The notes beneath the pieces are model-generated. The model searched no databases and was not told the DNA's origin. It was given only the letters and a program-made list of their open reading frames with translations. A DNA stretch of 64,000 nucleotides, taken from Glebionis coronaria. Taxonomy: Eukaryota > Streptophyta > Magnoliopsida > Asterales > Asteraceae. The stretch covers positions 576,270,868-576,334,867 of the forward strand of contig CM046878.1 of NCBI GenBank assembly GCA_025667525.1, given 5' to 3'. Every line of letters begins with the position of its first letter. The first letter of the stretch is position 1. Shown piece by piece: positions 23,325 through 32,234 of the stretch. A program made the translations under genes and the position numbers.

Positions 23325-23430
23325 TAATTAGTAATAAAATAATAATAATTATTATTATTATTTATGAAATAATAATTATTATTATTACAATTTATAAAAT
23401 AATTATTATTATTTATAAAATAACTATATC
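23325..23430. repeat. (TAATAATTATTA)n microsatellite
   Basis: Three blocks of AATAATAATTATTATT separated by TTTATGAAAT or TTTATAAAAT. Non-coding. Confidence 0.7.
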
Positions 23431-23939
23431 ATCCCGGTCAGTTTAATTTCTAAATTCATTCCGATTTATTCCGTTTAGTTTCTCGATTTATTCTAATTCG
23501 GTAACCATTTAACATCTAACGTTTAACAAATGCATACCGACTCATCCATTGAACATCTAACATGTAACCAAGACATGTCGAGTCATCCATTGAACATCTA
23601 ACGTGTAACCAACACATGTCGAGTCGTCCATTGAACATCCAACGTATAACCATAACAAACCGGATCATCCATTGAACATCAAACGTATAACCATAACAAA
23701 CCGGATCATCCATTGAACATCAAACGTATAACCATAACAAACCGGGTCATCCATTGAACATCTAACGTGTAACCAAGACATGCCGACTCATCCATTCAAC
23801 ATCTAATGGTTAACAAATGCATACCGACTCATCCATTGAACATCTAACGTCTAACCAAGACATGCCGACTCATTTATTGAACATCTAACGTGTAACCAAC
23901 ACATGTCGAGTCGTCCATTGAACATCTAACGTCTAACCA

Positions 23940-24240
23940 AGCTTGGTTACATGTTCTTCATTCTCACACAACATCCCGTCCGCTATCACTTCACTAAACT
24001 GAGAAGCATATGTCATAACGTTCTGAGTGAAAGTTGAGACAACTGGCAACCAACCTGCATCCGCTGCTGATATCAGTTAATATTCTTCATCAATGAACGG
24101 ACCATTGAACAAGAACGTATTTGATTTAGTTAACGGGGATGACATAGTAGGAACAACAGCATTAGGTGGATATAAATAAGGGATATCAGAAGCTTTCGCG
24201 TAAGTTTGAACAAAAGAAAGAAGCTTTTCATTTGATGTAA
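23940..24240 (-). pseudogene. Captured gene fragment A, unidentified
   Basis: The minus-strand frame encodes S-N-E-K-L-L-S-F-V-Q-T-Y-A, then I-P-Y-L-Y-P-P-N-A-V-V-P-T, N-G-P-F-I-D-E-E-Y, a TAA near 24077, and in the same frame I-S-A-A-D-A-G-W-L-P-V-V-S-T-F. Composition and codon use look like an ordinary protein exon, not a transposon gene. I do not recognise the family. It is bordered on both sides by the minisatellite and shares its first ~13 residues with fragment B. It is probably host sequence carried by the CACTA element (transduplication). Confidence 0.55.
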
Positions 24241-24394
24241 CCAAAACATACCGACTCATCCATTGAACATCTAATGTTTAACAAATGCATACCGACTCAT
24301 CCATTGAACATCTAACGTCTAACCAAGACATGCCGACTCATTTATTGAACATCTAACGTGTAACCAAAACATGTCGAGCGTTCCATTCATCACT

Positions 24395-24774
24395 AAGCGT
24401 TCCATTCATCACTTATTTGCTTATTTGCTTAACAACGTTCCATTCAACTCGTCTTTGTAATTTTTTATCTCATCACCATAAAATTTCTCATCTACCAATG
24501 GGATATCAACAAGCACCGATTCATTATGAAGATTATACACCAGTGATGATTCAAGCATGAACGACTCAGAAGGTGGTTTGTACCCAGAACAACCATTCAA
24601 ATAAATCTTTAACCAGCTTCCGTTTTGAATCGATGACAAAAAGAGTTCCGTCAAACAAGTCGCGTAAGTTTGAACAAAAGAAAGAAGCTTTTCATTTGAT
24701 GTAACCTCACCAAAATAGCTTACACAACGAGTATAGTCATTTGCCAGCTCAATATAGCTATGTTGCCATCTCAT
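24395..24774 (-). pseudogene. Captured gene fragment B, unidentified
   Basis: The minus-strand frame is open for 117 codons. It begins M-R-W-Q-H-S-Y-I-E-L-A-N-D-Y, includes the shared S-N-E-K-L-L-S-F-V-Q-T-Y-A, and goes on S-S-I-Q-N-G-S-W-L-K-I-Y and V-D-I-P-L-V-D-E-K-F-Y-G-D-E. It runs into the minisatellite at both ends. The sequence shared with fragment A (24186-24233 versus about 24661-24703) suggests both derive from one parent gene, rearranged. No family is recognised. It may be transcribed antisense to the parent gene or give small RNA, which is speculation. Confidence 0.55.
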
Positions 24775-25204
24775 CTAACGTGTAACCAAAACATACCGAC
24801 TCATCCATTGAACATCTAATGTTTAACAAATGCATACCGACTCATCCATTGAACATCTAACGTCTAACCAAGACATGCCGACTCATTTATTGAACATCTA
24901 ACGTGTAACCAACACATGTCGAGTCGTCCATTGAACATCCAACGTATAACCATAACAAACCGGATCATCTATTGAACATCCAACGTACAACCATAACAAA
25001 CCGGGTCATCCATTGAACATCCAACGTTTAACTATTGGCGGGAAAACGTTGGCGGGAAAACATTGGCGGGAAAATGTTAACTATTTCCCTCACTTTTTGA
25101 CCATAAAAGGATTCACACACACTTATCATCAGCAGATCACACACACACACACACTTATCATCTCCTACCAAACTCACCACCACCACCACCTGATTTGGTA
25201 GCAG

Positions 25205-25695
25205 ATGGATCCCCGTGAAGCTTATAAGTGTACATGTAGAAAGGGATATATTGTGTTGAGACAGTCACATCAACCTCATAGCTTTAGTAAACTCTATTAT
25301 GCATGTCCTTTTTCGAAGGTAAACAATCAAATGTTTTAGTTATGTAATACGTGTGATTATTAAATGACATGTCATGTTATTTGTTTACTTTGTAACAGCC
25401 AAAAACAAATGATTATGGATGTAAATATTTTAAATGGAAGGATGATTTTGATCTCGAACTCCGTATAAGATCTTCCCCTGGATCTTCAACACCTCAAGGT
25501 TCACATCCAAGTTCTTCTACAGGTCCTTCTCAATCTGCACCCACTGAGTGCTCAAATTGCAAGATCAAAGATCTAAAGATAAAGATGTTAGAGGCAAGAC
25601 TAGAAATGGAAAGGCATCCTGAAGACCACGCATGTCAATCGGCTGCAATACTTCATGAGCTTTTAAATGAAATGGAAAATCTTAGCGTTGAGTAG
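25205..25695 (+). pseudogene. GRF-type zinc-finger gene, two exons, broken in exon 1
   Basis: Exon 1 (25205-25320) starts ATGGATCCC and encodes C-T-C-R-K-G. A 2-base shift in a GAGAGA stretch (25257-25262) then moves the frame, after which K-L-Y-Y-A-C-P is readable in the other frame. The intron is 25321-25398 (GTAAAC...AACAG). Exon 2 (25399-25695) encodes G-C-K-Y-F-K-W-K-D-D-F, a Ser/Pro-rich linker, C-S-N-C, and a short coiled coil to the TAG. C-x-C...Y-x-x-C-P...C-x-Y-F-x-W is the zf-GRF pattern, which binds single-stranded nucleic acid in known members. Small plant proteins with one GRF finger plus a coiled coil are common. It lies opposite to the transposase genes inside the CACTA element. 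It is either captured cargo or a lineage-specific accessory gene. Confidence 0.65.
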
Positions 25696-25790
25696 TAATC
25701 GGCTGCACTACTTCACGAACTTTAAGTTGATTAGTAATGTCTGTTTTTAAGTTTTCCATTTGATTCCACAAGGGCTATGTATAATATTAT

Positions 25791-25988
25791 GAATAAATAA
25801 ATGTTTGTTTTATAAATGTCTAATTTTTATTATATAAACGTCGCAAAAATTAAATAACATCGGATCGATAGTTAATATAATAATTATTTGGAATAAATAA
25901 ATATTTGTTTTATAAATGTCTCATTTTTATTATATAAACGTCGCAAAAATTAAATAACATCGGATCGATAGTTAAAATAATAATTAAC
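25791..25988. repeat. 100-bp tandem duplication
   Basis: Two copies (25791-25890 and 25891-25988) begin GAATAAATAAAT and contain ATAAACGTCGCAAAAATTAA, with only a few substitutions. They lie just 3' of the GRF gene, and AATAAA motifs here could serve as its poly(A) signals. Confidence 0.8.
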
Positions 25989-26017
25989 AAGGAATAACAA
26001 AATAAATATATGTCAGG

Positions 26018-26490
26018 GAGTTTCCCTGGCGACATGTCGCCAGGGAAACATTTGGGATTTGGCGGGTAAAAGCCCGCCACACATTCTTGACATGTAATTA
26101 AACATTTGTGTTTAATTTTGAAACTAATCACAAATGGCGAAGGTTTCCCTGGCGACTTGTCGCCAGGGATAATCTTGACATGTAATTAGAAAACATACAT
26201 TTTGTTAAATACGATGGACGAGTTTTCCCTGGCGACATGTCGCCAGGGATAAGTTGGTCAAAGTTTGACTAGGTTTTCCCTGGCGACATGTCGCCAGGGA
26301 AACCTTGGAGGGAAAATTTCGCGCTCTTTCACTTGGTATCTGATTTTGGACCGATTATCCCTGGCGACATGTCGCCAGGGAAACTCTAGTCAAACTTTGA
26401 CCAAAAAGTAAACCTACTTTAACGCCACGTCAGCGTTGTCGCCAGGGAAAAGGGGTTATCCCTGGCGACATTTTGTCGCCAGGGAAACCC
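26018..26490. repeat. Right subterminal palindromes of the CACTA element
   Basis: Full palindromes lie near 26020, 26143 (centre ACTTGT instead of ACATGT), 26223, 26273, 26356 and 26457 (centre expanded to ACATTTTGT). A half-site lies near 26434. The last site ends about 35 bp from the terminal TGTAGTG. Density is similar to the left end. Confidence 0.9.
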
Positions 26491-26627
26491 CCGTCATCTG
26501 TTCTCAACTTTCTTGTAGTGTATCCCGAGCCAGAAGCTACAACACAAATGAAAGGAAATTAGGACACCACGTTTCCTCACGGCTTAACAGATGTTGGTGA
26601 TGATGCTTTGGCCAGACACGCTGGTAG

Positions 26628-27039
26628 GAGTTGGCTGTAACTGACAAGGTGCCAGTGAGTGCACGTGAGGTACCATCATACACAAAAGAAAGGGGCCCTA
26701 CGGTGTATAATGATGGGGTTCAAGTTCAGCAAGTTTACAGTGATGGCACAGTTAGTGGGTCTGAGATGCATGCTTCCGCACCTCTGAGTCGACCAAGAGG
26801 CCCAAGTTAAAGTTACTTGCGAGATCTAAGCTAGTCGCAACTTTGGAACCCTTAGGTATTTTTGTATATTTATGGTATATGATGGTAACCGTTCTCTGCT
26901 TGTAGACTATCCCACAGTCAGCAAATCCAGTGGTGGTGTAGATTGGAAATGCGAGTTTTAAGGGACCTGTTTTGCTGGACCAGAGGATGCTCATCAGTCC
27001 TATGAGCGACCAAGAGTGAACTTAATATCTGTAAATTAA
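26628..27039 (+). pseudogene. 3' remnant of an unidentified multi-exon gene
   Basis: Exon a (26628-26855) follows an acceptor-like GCTGGTAG. It encodes E-L-A-V-T-D-K-V-P-V, then Y-N-D-G-V-Q-V-Q-Q-V-Y-S-D-G-T-V and P-R-G-P-S. There is a one-base shift at 26809-26811, then L-L-A-R-S-K-L-V-A-T-L-E-P-L. The intron 26856-26905 (GT...TTGTAG) joins in phase to exon b (26906-27039): D-Y-P-T-V-S-K-S-S-G-G-V-D-W, one in-frame TAA, then Y-E-R-P-R-V-N-L-I and a final TAA. The matching intron phase and protein-like composition support a former gene. I do not recognise it. The CACTA element ends 108 bp upstream, and no matching 5' exons were found left of 14430. Confidence 0.5.
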
Positions 27040-27204
27040 AGGTAGTGTTCACATTGCTTGACTCTTAATATACTGTGACATTAATCTGAGTAGTGAATGT
27101 CTAACAGACAGGTTGTAATGTGTAAGGTTAAGGGGGAATATTTGAACCTTGGATTGGTGTTGGGAATTCGTTAAGTACATAACATAAGAAAGGTAGTATT
27201 AGAT

Positions 27205-27600
27205 TAGAGGTGGCAAATCTTGCCCATTTTGATAAATATGGGCATTTTTTAATACTTTTCAAAAAAGGATGGGACACTTTTTGCCTATTTTTTATTATTA
27301 TGGGCTAAACGGGCGCACATGTAAGAAACTAGATGGGCTCAATGGGCATGTAAGATACTAATTAGGCTACTCGGGGAATATTTTATGTTTAATTTTTTAT
27401 CCCGAGCTTTCAAACAAGTATTTTCATTTTTTATTTCTACGTTTTTATATGCTTTTTCACGTATTAGGTTGCGCCCGTTTAGCCCGCCCATTTAGCCCGC
27501 CCGTTTCGCCCGTGCCCGTTTAGCCCGCGCCCGCCGCCCGTTTAGCCCGTTGCCCGTTTAGCCCGCCGCCCGTACCCGCCCGCCCGTTTTGCCACCTCTA
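27205..27600. mobile_element. hAT (Ac-like) MITE with 8-bp TSD
   Basis: The ends TAGAGGTGGCAAA and TTTTGCCACCTCTA are mirror images, flanked by a perfect 8-bp duplication TATTAGAT (27197-27204 and 27601-27608). TIRs of the form TAGRGGTGGCAAA are typical of Ac-like hAT elements. The right half is built from repeated GCCCGTTTAGCCC motifs. It is 396 bp and non-coding. Confidence 0.9.
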
Positions 27601-27608
27601 TATTAGAT

Positions 27609-28849
27609 TAAGGATATATATATGTCTATATCTATGTATAAATAATAAATCAAAAGTCAAGTGTTAACCGCTTTTTTAACATTGGTTCTTAATATAGGAA
27701 CCAAGAACCAACCCATAATCCAGTAATTTGGTTTTGGTCCAAATTGAACATAAACTGAAATTTAGAACCATCCTTTTAAATTCAGATTTTGTAATTGGAC
27801 AATCTGGTTACGTCCAAACAGTGAGCACCCCTGATACTTGGTGAACTGGACAATGCCTGTATGAATTATGAAGATCAGTCGGTAATTGGTGTGTGTTAGT
27901 ATCCATCGTATATTCATATGTGTGTGAATGTGTATTGCAGGAGGTTGGAGGTAATCATGCTGATTTATAACAGATGGGTCTGCTACTACAATTACTATGA
28001 GGAAAATGCACTTGATATGGAGTGACTTCACCAATGCACATCAAAATTGTTTCGACCAGAAAATAAGGGTGTGTTTGGAATTGATATTGTATATGTTTTT
28101 CTGAAATAATCAGAAGTTGTGACAAAATGCAATATTCAGTTTATCATTCTCCGTTTACCTTGACTTAATCCAAACGGTCAAACTGATTGTTGTATCAAAC
28201 TGCAGTAGAAACAAAAGATTCTTCACTTTCTGGACTGAAGGTTCTCTCTTGTATGTATTCCGTTTTTCGCATTGAGTTTTGAAAGTCATTAAGCTATGTA
28301 TGAAATAATGAATGACTAAAATCTGTAACTTGCAATAAAACATGATGGTTAGAAAAATGTTTGGATGAGATTTGAAGTTGTGAAAAATATATCATCACTC
28401 TTTAATAACGATAAGTCGACTGATCTCATTTTGTCGTAACTAATCGTGATCATGTAATCTTTTTTAACGAGTTCCAAATATAAGGGTCAAGCACAACCTT
28501 CTATTGTGTTGGTGTACTCCATGCAAATCTTTGTGCAGATGCTAAATGAAAAACATGAGGTACACACTTTCTCCATTTTAGAGGTCACTTGTTAAACACA
28601 ACCTAAATCGAGTTGTTCATATGTGTATGGGTCGAGAGCACACTATTAGTTTCTTCTCTACTATTGTAATTATAAGGTTTTTTTTTTTGGTAACCTTGTA
28701 ATTTTAAGGTTACTTGGTTATGTTTAATAATGGGTGTCGTTTGGACAATTTGAAATTTGAATTATGTACAGCAAGCTAGAAGCTGCTGTCAAAACTGTTA
28801 CTTTTATTATACAGCTATCCCCGTAATGATAAATTATCACTATACCAAT
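27609..28849. other. Intergenic with degenerate repeats
   Basis: 27668-27835 is a GGTTC/GAACC-rich stretch ending GAGCACCCCTGAT, of the same general family as 7860-8155. 28069-28184 starts GGGTGTGTTTGGA and ends ATCCAAACGGTC, a possible small hAT-like MITE without a confirmed duplication. No gene is recognised otherwise. Confidence 0.4.
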
Positions 28850-29078
28850 GGCAGATGCAAGATTCCATATCACTTTCTGAAGAAACCGATCTCATTAAGC
28901 TACTTGCAGCCTCCAAGTTTCCGTTTGAATGTGAAAATCTCATATGAGACCTGTCATCAGGGCCACATGATGATAAAGCATGCCATCTACTTGCTAATGC
29001 TGCAATGCATTGTGCCCTGTGGGATATCTTCGCTGCAGCATTCAGACAAAGAATCACCCCCACAACTTGTGCAATCGA
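28850..29078 (-). pseudogene. Orphan exon, perhaps of a plant DUF3537 membrane-protein gene
   Basis: On the minus strand an open block reads V-S-S-I-A-Q-V-V-G-V-I-L-C-L-N-A-A-A-K-I-S-H, then R-A-Q-C-I-A-A-L-A-S-R-W-H-A-L. It ends M-E-S-C-I-C-H before a donor-like GGTATAG near 28849. The hydrophobic A-A-K-I-x-H-R-A-Q...R-W-H pattern reminds me of the C-terminal part of plant DUF3537 proteins. That is from memory and uncertain. No neighbouring exons are visible, so I treat it as a fragment. Confidence 0.35.
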
Positions 29079-29717
29079 CGAAACCTGTCGGAAATGAAGC
29101 AAAAAGTTATGATACAAGTACCTTTTGACTTTTACAAGTCAAAGAGACTACTTATAACTTTTTCTTATCTATAAAAGTGAGAAAAATAGAACTTTACCGC
29201 AAAATCACAACCATTTATGAATGTACCTTTATAAATTCTGTGATCTGAAACAGAGTTGCAAAATGGTTCGAACTTCGAAGTGAAGACTATGAATACAAGC
29301 AGAAGGTATATCCGGAATCTATGACTTATCTTATCCTCAATTACCTTTTAATTCTGGCTGCTAAAATCAACTTCGACGATGATCAATTAACTCATGACAC
29401 ATCGATCTAATTATCTAAATGACAAGCATCTACATCAACCACGCCGAAGGAACAACGTATCTGTAATTCATACGAGCAATTAGGTGTGCATTGGTCCAAA
29501 ACCGTACCAGATTGAGACCCATCCTGAACCGAAAACTATTAATAACAAAATACTAAAACCGAGGTCTAGACTGTTTAGAATCAGTTCCCTTAATATCTAA
29601 ACCAGTCCGGTCTAAAACAGGGCTTAACTTAGTGATTCACGTTTAACTTTTGCATAAACAGTTTCATTTCTTTCATTAAAGGTATATTTACATTAACAGT
29701 TAAAAAGGTATAGATTC
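29079..29717. other. Intergenic, GAACC-rich repeat inside
   Basis: 29485-29610 has GGTGTGCATTGGTCC followed by GAACCG/CCGGTC variants, another member of the degenerate GGTTCGG family. No coding sequence is recognised. Confidence 0.4.
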
Positions 29718-29726
29718 CTACAAATC

Positions 29727-30774
29727 AAGGACGGAGCCAGTAGGGCTGTAGGGGGGCTGGAGGGTGCTCGTCCCCCCCTAACTGCTCGGCGAATGGCTTA
29801 CCTTCAATGGCGAAATACTGTTTTATTACAGTTTATTTAACCGGAAACTATGGAAGATACAAAAAAAAAGGGAAATGTGAAATGAAGAAGAAGAATAGGA
29901 GAGTAGGTTTATGGGAAAGTGAGGATATTAAAAAATAGTTAGTGGTAGGTGATAAAAAATTGTGTCTTTTCTAACTGTATTTATTTTTTATTTATCTTTT
30001 CTTATTTATCATTTGAGAGAAGTGCAAAAATCATCCTTGTGATATGTAAAAAAATCGAATTACATCCTCCGTTAACTTTTTGGACAACAGCCATCCCTCC
30101 GTTAGTGCGCGGGGCACAATGCATCCCTCATGGACTAACGGTGCAAATGTTTTCTCGTTAAAAATTAAAAAAATCTAAAAGAGAGGGTATTCTTGTCTTT
30201 TTCCTTTCCCAGGGATGTATTGTGAACCTTATCATAAATAGTTTCAAAAAAATAAATTATTTTTGAAAAAAAAAAATTATTTTCAGAAAAAATAAGTTTT
30301 ATTTTCGAAAAAAAATTTATTTTCGAAAAAAAAAAATATTTTCGGAAAAAATATGTTTTATTTTCGGAAAAAAAAAATTATTTTCGAAAAAATATGTTTT
30401 ATTTTCGAGAAAATAAAACTTATTTTTTCTGAAAATATTTTTTTTTTGAAACTATTTATGATAAGGTTCACAATACATCCCTGGGAAAGGAAAAAGACAA
30501 GAATACCCTCTCTTTTAGATTTTGTTAATTTTTAACGAGAAAACATTTGCATCGTTAGTCCATGAGGGATGTATTGTGCCCCGCACACTAACCGAGGGAT
30601 GGCTGTTGTCCAAAAAGTTAACGAAGGATGTAATTCGATTTTTCGACATACCACAGGGATGATTTTTGCACTTCTCTCTTATCATTTTCTGTTTGTCAAT
30701 AAGTTTGTACACTGTTACTGTCCCAAAAAAAAAAACCGAGCCCCCCTTAACATAATTTCCTGGCTCCGTCTCTG
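29727..30774. mobile_element. Tip100-like hAT element carrying a nested MULE
   Basis: The left end CAAGGACGGAGCCAG and the right end CTGGCTCCGTCTCTG mirror each other and match the Tip100 end type seen at 6723. Flanks CCTACAAA (left) and CCTACAAC (right) look like a decayed 8-bp duplication. Without the inserted MULE at 30015-30678 the element is only about 380 bp and non-coding. Confidence 0.7.
30015..30678. mobile_element. Fold-back Mutator-like element with 9-bp TSD
   Basis: Almost the whole 664 bp is one inverted repeat. GAGAGAAGTGCAAAAATCAT (30015) mirrors the right end at 30678, and the arms continue about 240 bp inward, including TTCCCAGGGATGTATTG. The flanks are identical 9-mers TTATCATTT (30006-30014 and 30679-30687), the duplication size of Mutator elements. 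The centre (about 30245-30440) is a run of TTATTTTCGAAAAA-type repeats. It has no transposase and is nested inside the Tip100-like element. Confidence 0.9.
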
Positions 30775-30976
30775 CCTACAACTGAAGTCTGGGTTTCAAA
30801 TAAGCCGTTTTTGATATTTGTATTTGCGCAGAGTCTTAAGAGATGCCTATGTTACTAAAAGTTCATTCCTAGGGTATTTGGTATTGCTTAATCAAGTTAA
30901 GTTTATGTGCTAGTTACTTGAGTATCTGTTGTGTTGCTGGTTTTCAGCCATTTAAGTTTTGAGCGTTGATACATGG

Positions 30977-31049
30977 ACCTAATAAGAACGCCTAAAAATA
31001 GACCTAATGCCACGTGTCGTGTTGTGATTGGTGAAATACAGGGGCCCAC
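30977..31049. mobile_element. Left part of a TIR element split by the 18-kb retrotransposon
   Basis: GACCTAATAAGAACGCCTAA here mirrors TTAGGCATACGAATTAGGTC at 49132-49151, with further mirrored similarity inward (CCACGTGTC versus CCATGTGTTTC). The retrotransposon 31050-49051 sits between them, so it appears to have landed inside a small inverted-repeat element. I could not fix a target duplication. Confidence 0.4.
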
Positions 31050-31368
31050 TGTTAGAAATACGTTTTTACGTATATTAGAAGTATCGGTCACTCCACAATA
31101 TTATTAATGTTGTAATAGCTCGTAGTTTATAGTTACTTATTTAGTTAAGTAAGAACCGGTCCATGGGCTTGTCATGGGCCGGCCCAAGTCCACATATGAC
31201 TTGGAAGTATAAATACCCCTTTCCTCCTTGGAAAGGGGTGGTTGTTGTTCATTTCATGTTTTCATTTAATAAAGAAGACACACATTTTCTCTCACTTTCT
31301 CTCTCTAGTTTCTCTCTCTAGAAAACATCAACCCACTTCATAGATTCATAGGTTATCAAGATTCTACA
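31050..31368 (+). repeat. 5' LTR of the 18-kb copia element
   Basis: It starts TGTTAG and ends TCTACA. It contains GTATAAATACC (about 31207), a good TATA box, and AATAAAG further on (31268), so transcription likely starts near 31235-31245. Pyrimidine-rich TCTCTCTAG repeats fill the downstream part. Confidence 0.95.
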
Positions 31369-31370
31369 TT

Positions 31371-31383
31371 TGGTATCAAGAGC
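31371..31383 (+). promoter_or_regulatory. Primer binding site, initiator tRNA-Met type
   Basis: TGGTATCAAGAGC lies two bases after the 5' LTR and matches the tRNA-Met primer site of plant copia elements apart from one added A. Confidence 0.85.
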
Positions 31384-31399
31384 TATGGGGTGATTTAAG

Positions 31400-32225
31400 G
31401 TAATGATTTGTGTGGTTTTTTAGTTTTTGATTGTATTAGTGTTCTTTAAGAAGATCATCTTGATTCTTGGAGTTTTTGGTGTTTTTGTGATTGGGATTAG
31501 TGGATAAGTATTAGTCTTTACTTATTATTGTTGAAATCACAAAACTTTTTGGGTCATTTGGTAAAAATCTGGGTTTAATCTTGGTTTTTTTGATAGACTG
31601 TTCATCCGTAACAACCTTCTGATTACCCAGCAAAAGTTCCGAACCAACAAGTACTGGATCAACCAAAGTTCCGAACCAAAAAGTTCCGAACCAAAAAGTT
31701 CCGGATCAACCAAAGTTCCGGACGAAAAAGTTCTGAACCAAAAAGTTCCGGATCAACCAAAGTTCCGAACCAAAGTTCCGAACCAAAAGTTCCGAACGAA
31801 AAGTTTCGGATCAACAAAAGTTCCGGATCAAGGAGAAAGTTCCGGATCAAGGAAGTTCCGAACCAAAAGTTCCGGATCAAGGAAAGTTCCGGATCAAGGA
31901 AAAAGTTCCGGATCAAGGAAAGTTCCGGATCAAGGAGAAAGTTCCGGATCAAGGAAAGTTCCGGATCAAAGGAAAAGTTCCGGATCAAGGGAAAGTTCCG
32001 GATCAAGACTTCCGAACCAAAAGTTCCGAATCAAGGTATTCCAAGCCAAATCTTCCGAATCAAACTTCCGAATCAACAAAAAGTTCCGAATCAAGGGTTA
32101 TTTTGCTTGTTTTTTTCGACGATTTTTTAGAGGATTTAATCTTGGTTTCTTACAACAAAAACTCAACACAATTCACAAGCTTTACTTCACTGCTCGATCA
32201 ACCGATAATCTTTGTCTCTTTGAAG
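31400..32225 (+). other. Predicted 5'-leader intron of gag, filled by a tandem array
   Basis: Donor TTTAAG|GTAATG (GT at 31400-31401) and acceptor TCTTTGTCTCTTTGAAG (AG at 32224-32225) bracket the leader, and the gag ATG follows ten bases later. Removal would join LTR leader to gag directly. This is predicted from sequence only. If spliced, the primer site just upstream would be kept. Confidence 0.4.
31636..32100. repeat. AGTTCCGGATCAA tandem array in the gag leader
   Basis: Around 25 irregular 13-20-bp units alternate AAGTTCCGGATCAAGGA with AAAGTTCCGAACCAA. The motif AGTTCCGAA also forms the core of the array at 41830-42362. The minus-strand frame repeating I-R-N-F is an artefact. Confidence 0.9.
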
Positions 32226-32234
32226 TGAACAAAA

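Larger units (their letters stand above)
23510..25030. repeat. ~42-bp minisatellite in three blocks
   Basis: The unit is approximately CATTGAACATCTAACGTGTA then ACCAAGACATGCCGACTCATC. It repeats across about 23510-23938, 24240-24390 and 24775-25030. Variants differ mainly in ACATGCCGACTC, ACAAACCGGATC and ACATGTCGAGTC. The two gaps are filled by gene-like fragments, so the array has either been invaded by coding sequence or expanded around it. Confidence 0.88.
14430..26520 (-). mobile_element. CACTA (En/Spm) transposon, 12.1 kb, with 3-bp TSD
   Basis: The left end is CACTACAATATTCG (14430) and the right end is TTTCTTGTAGTG (ends 26520). The terminal CACTACAA is mirrored exactly and flanked by the 3-bp duplication TAT (14427-14429 and 26521-26523), the CACTA hallmark. 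Both subterminal regions are packed with copies of one palindrome, as expected for binding sites of the accessory protein. Inside, both transposon genes run on the minus strand: a TNP2-type transposase (17604-21175) upstream of a TNPA-like gene (15314-17433). The right 5 kb holds minisatellites, captured gene fragments and a plus-strand GRF zinc-finger gene. The transposase is damaged, so the copy is probably non-autonomous. Confidence 0.95.

Noticed and set aside
28757..29128. Plus-strand open frame of 123 codons
   Set aside because: The minus strand of the same DNA gives a more protein-like block with a plausible splice donor. The plus frame looks like its shadow.
31659..32006. Minus-strand frame repeating L-I-R-N-F
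   Set aside because: It is translation of the leader tandem array, with no start context or conserved domain.
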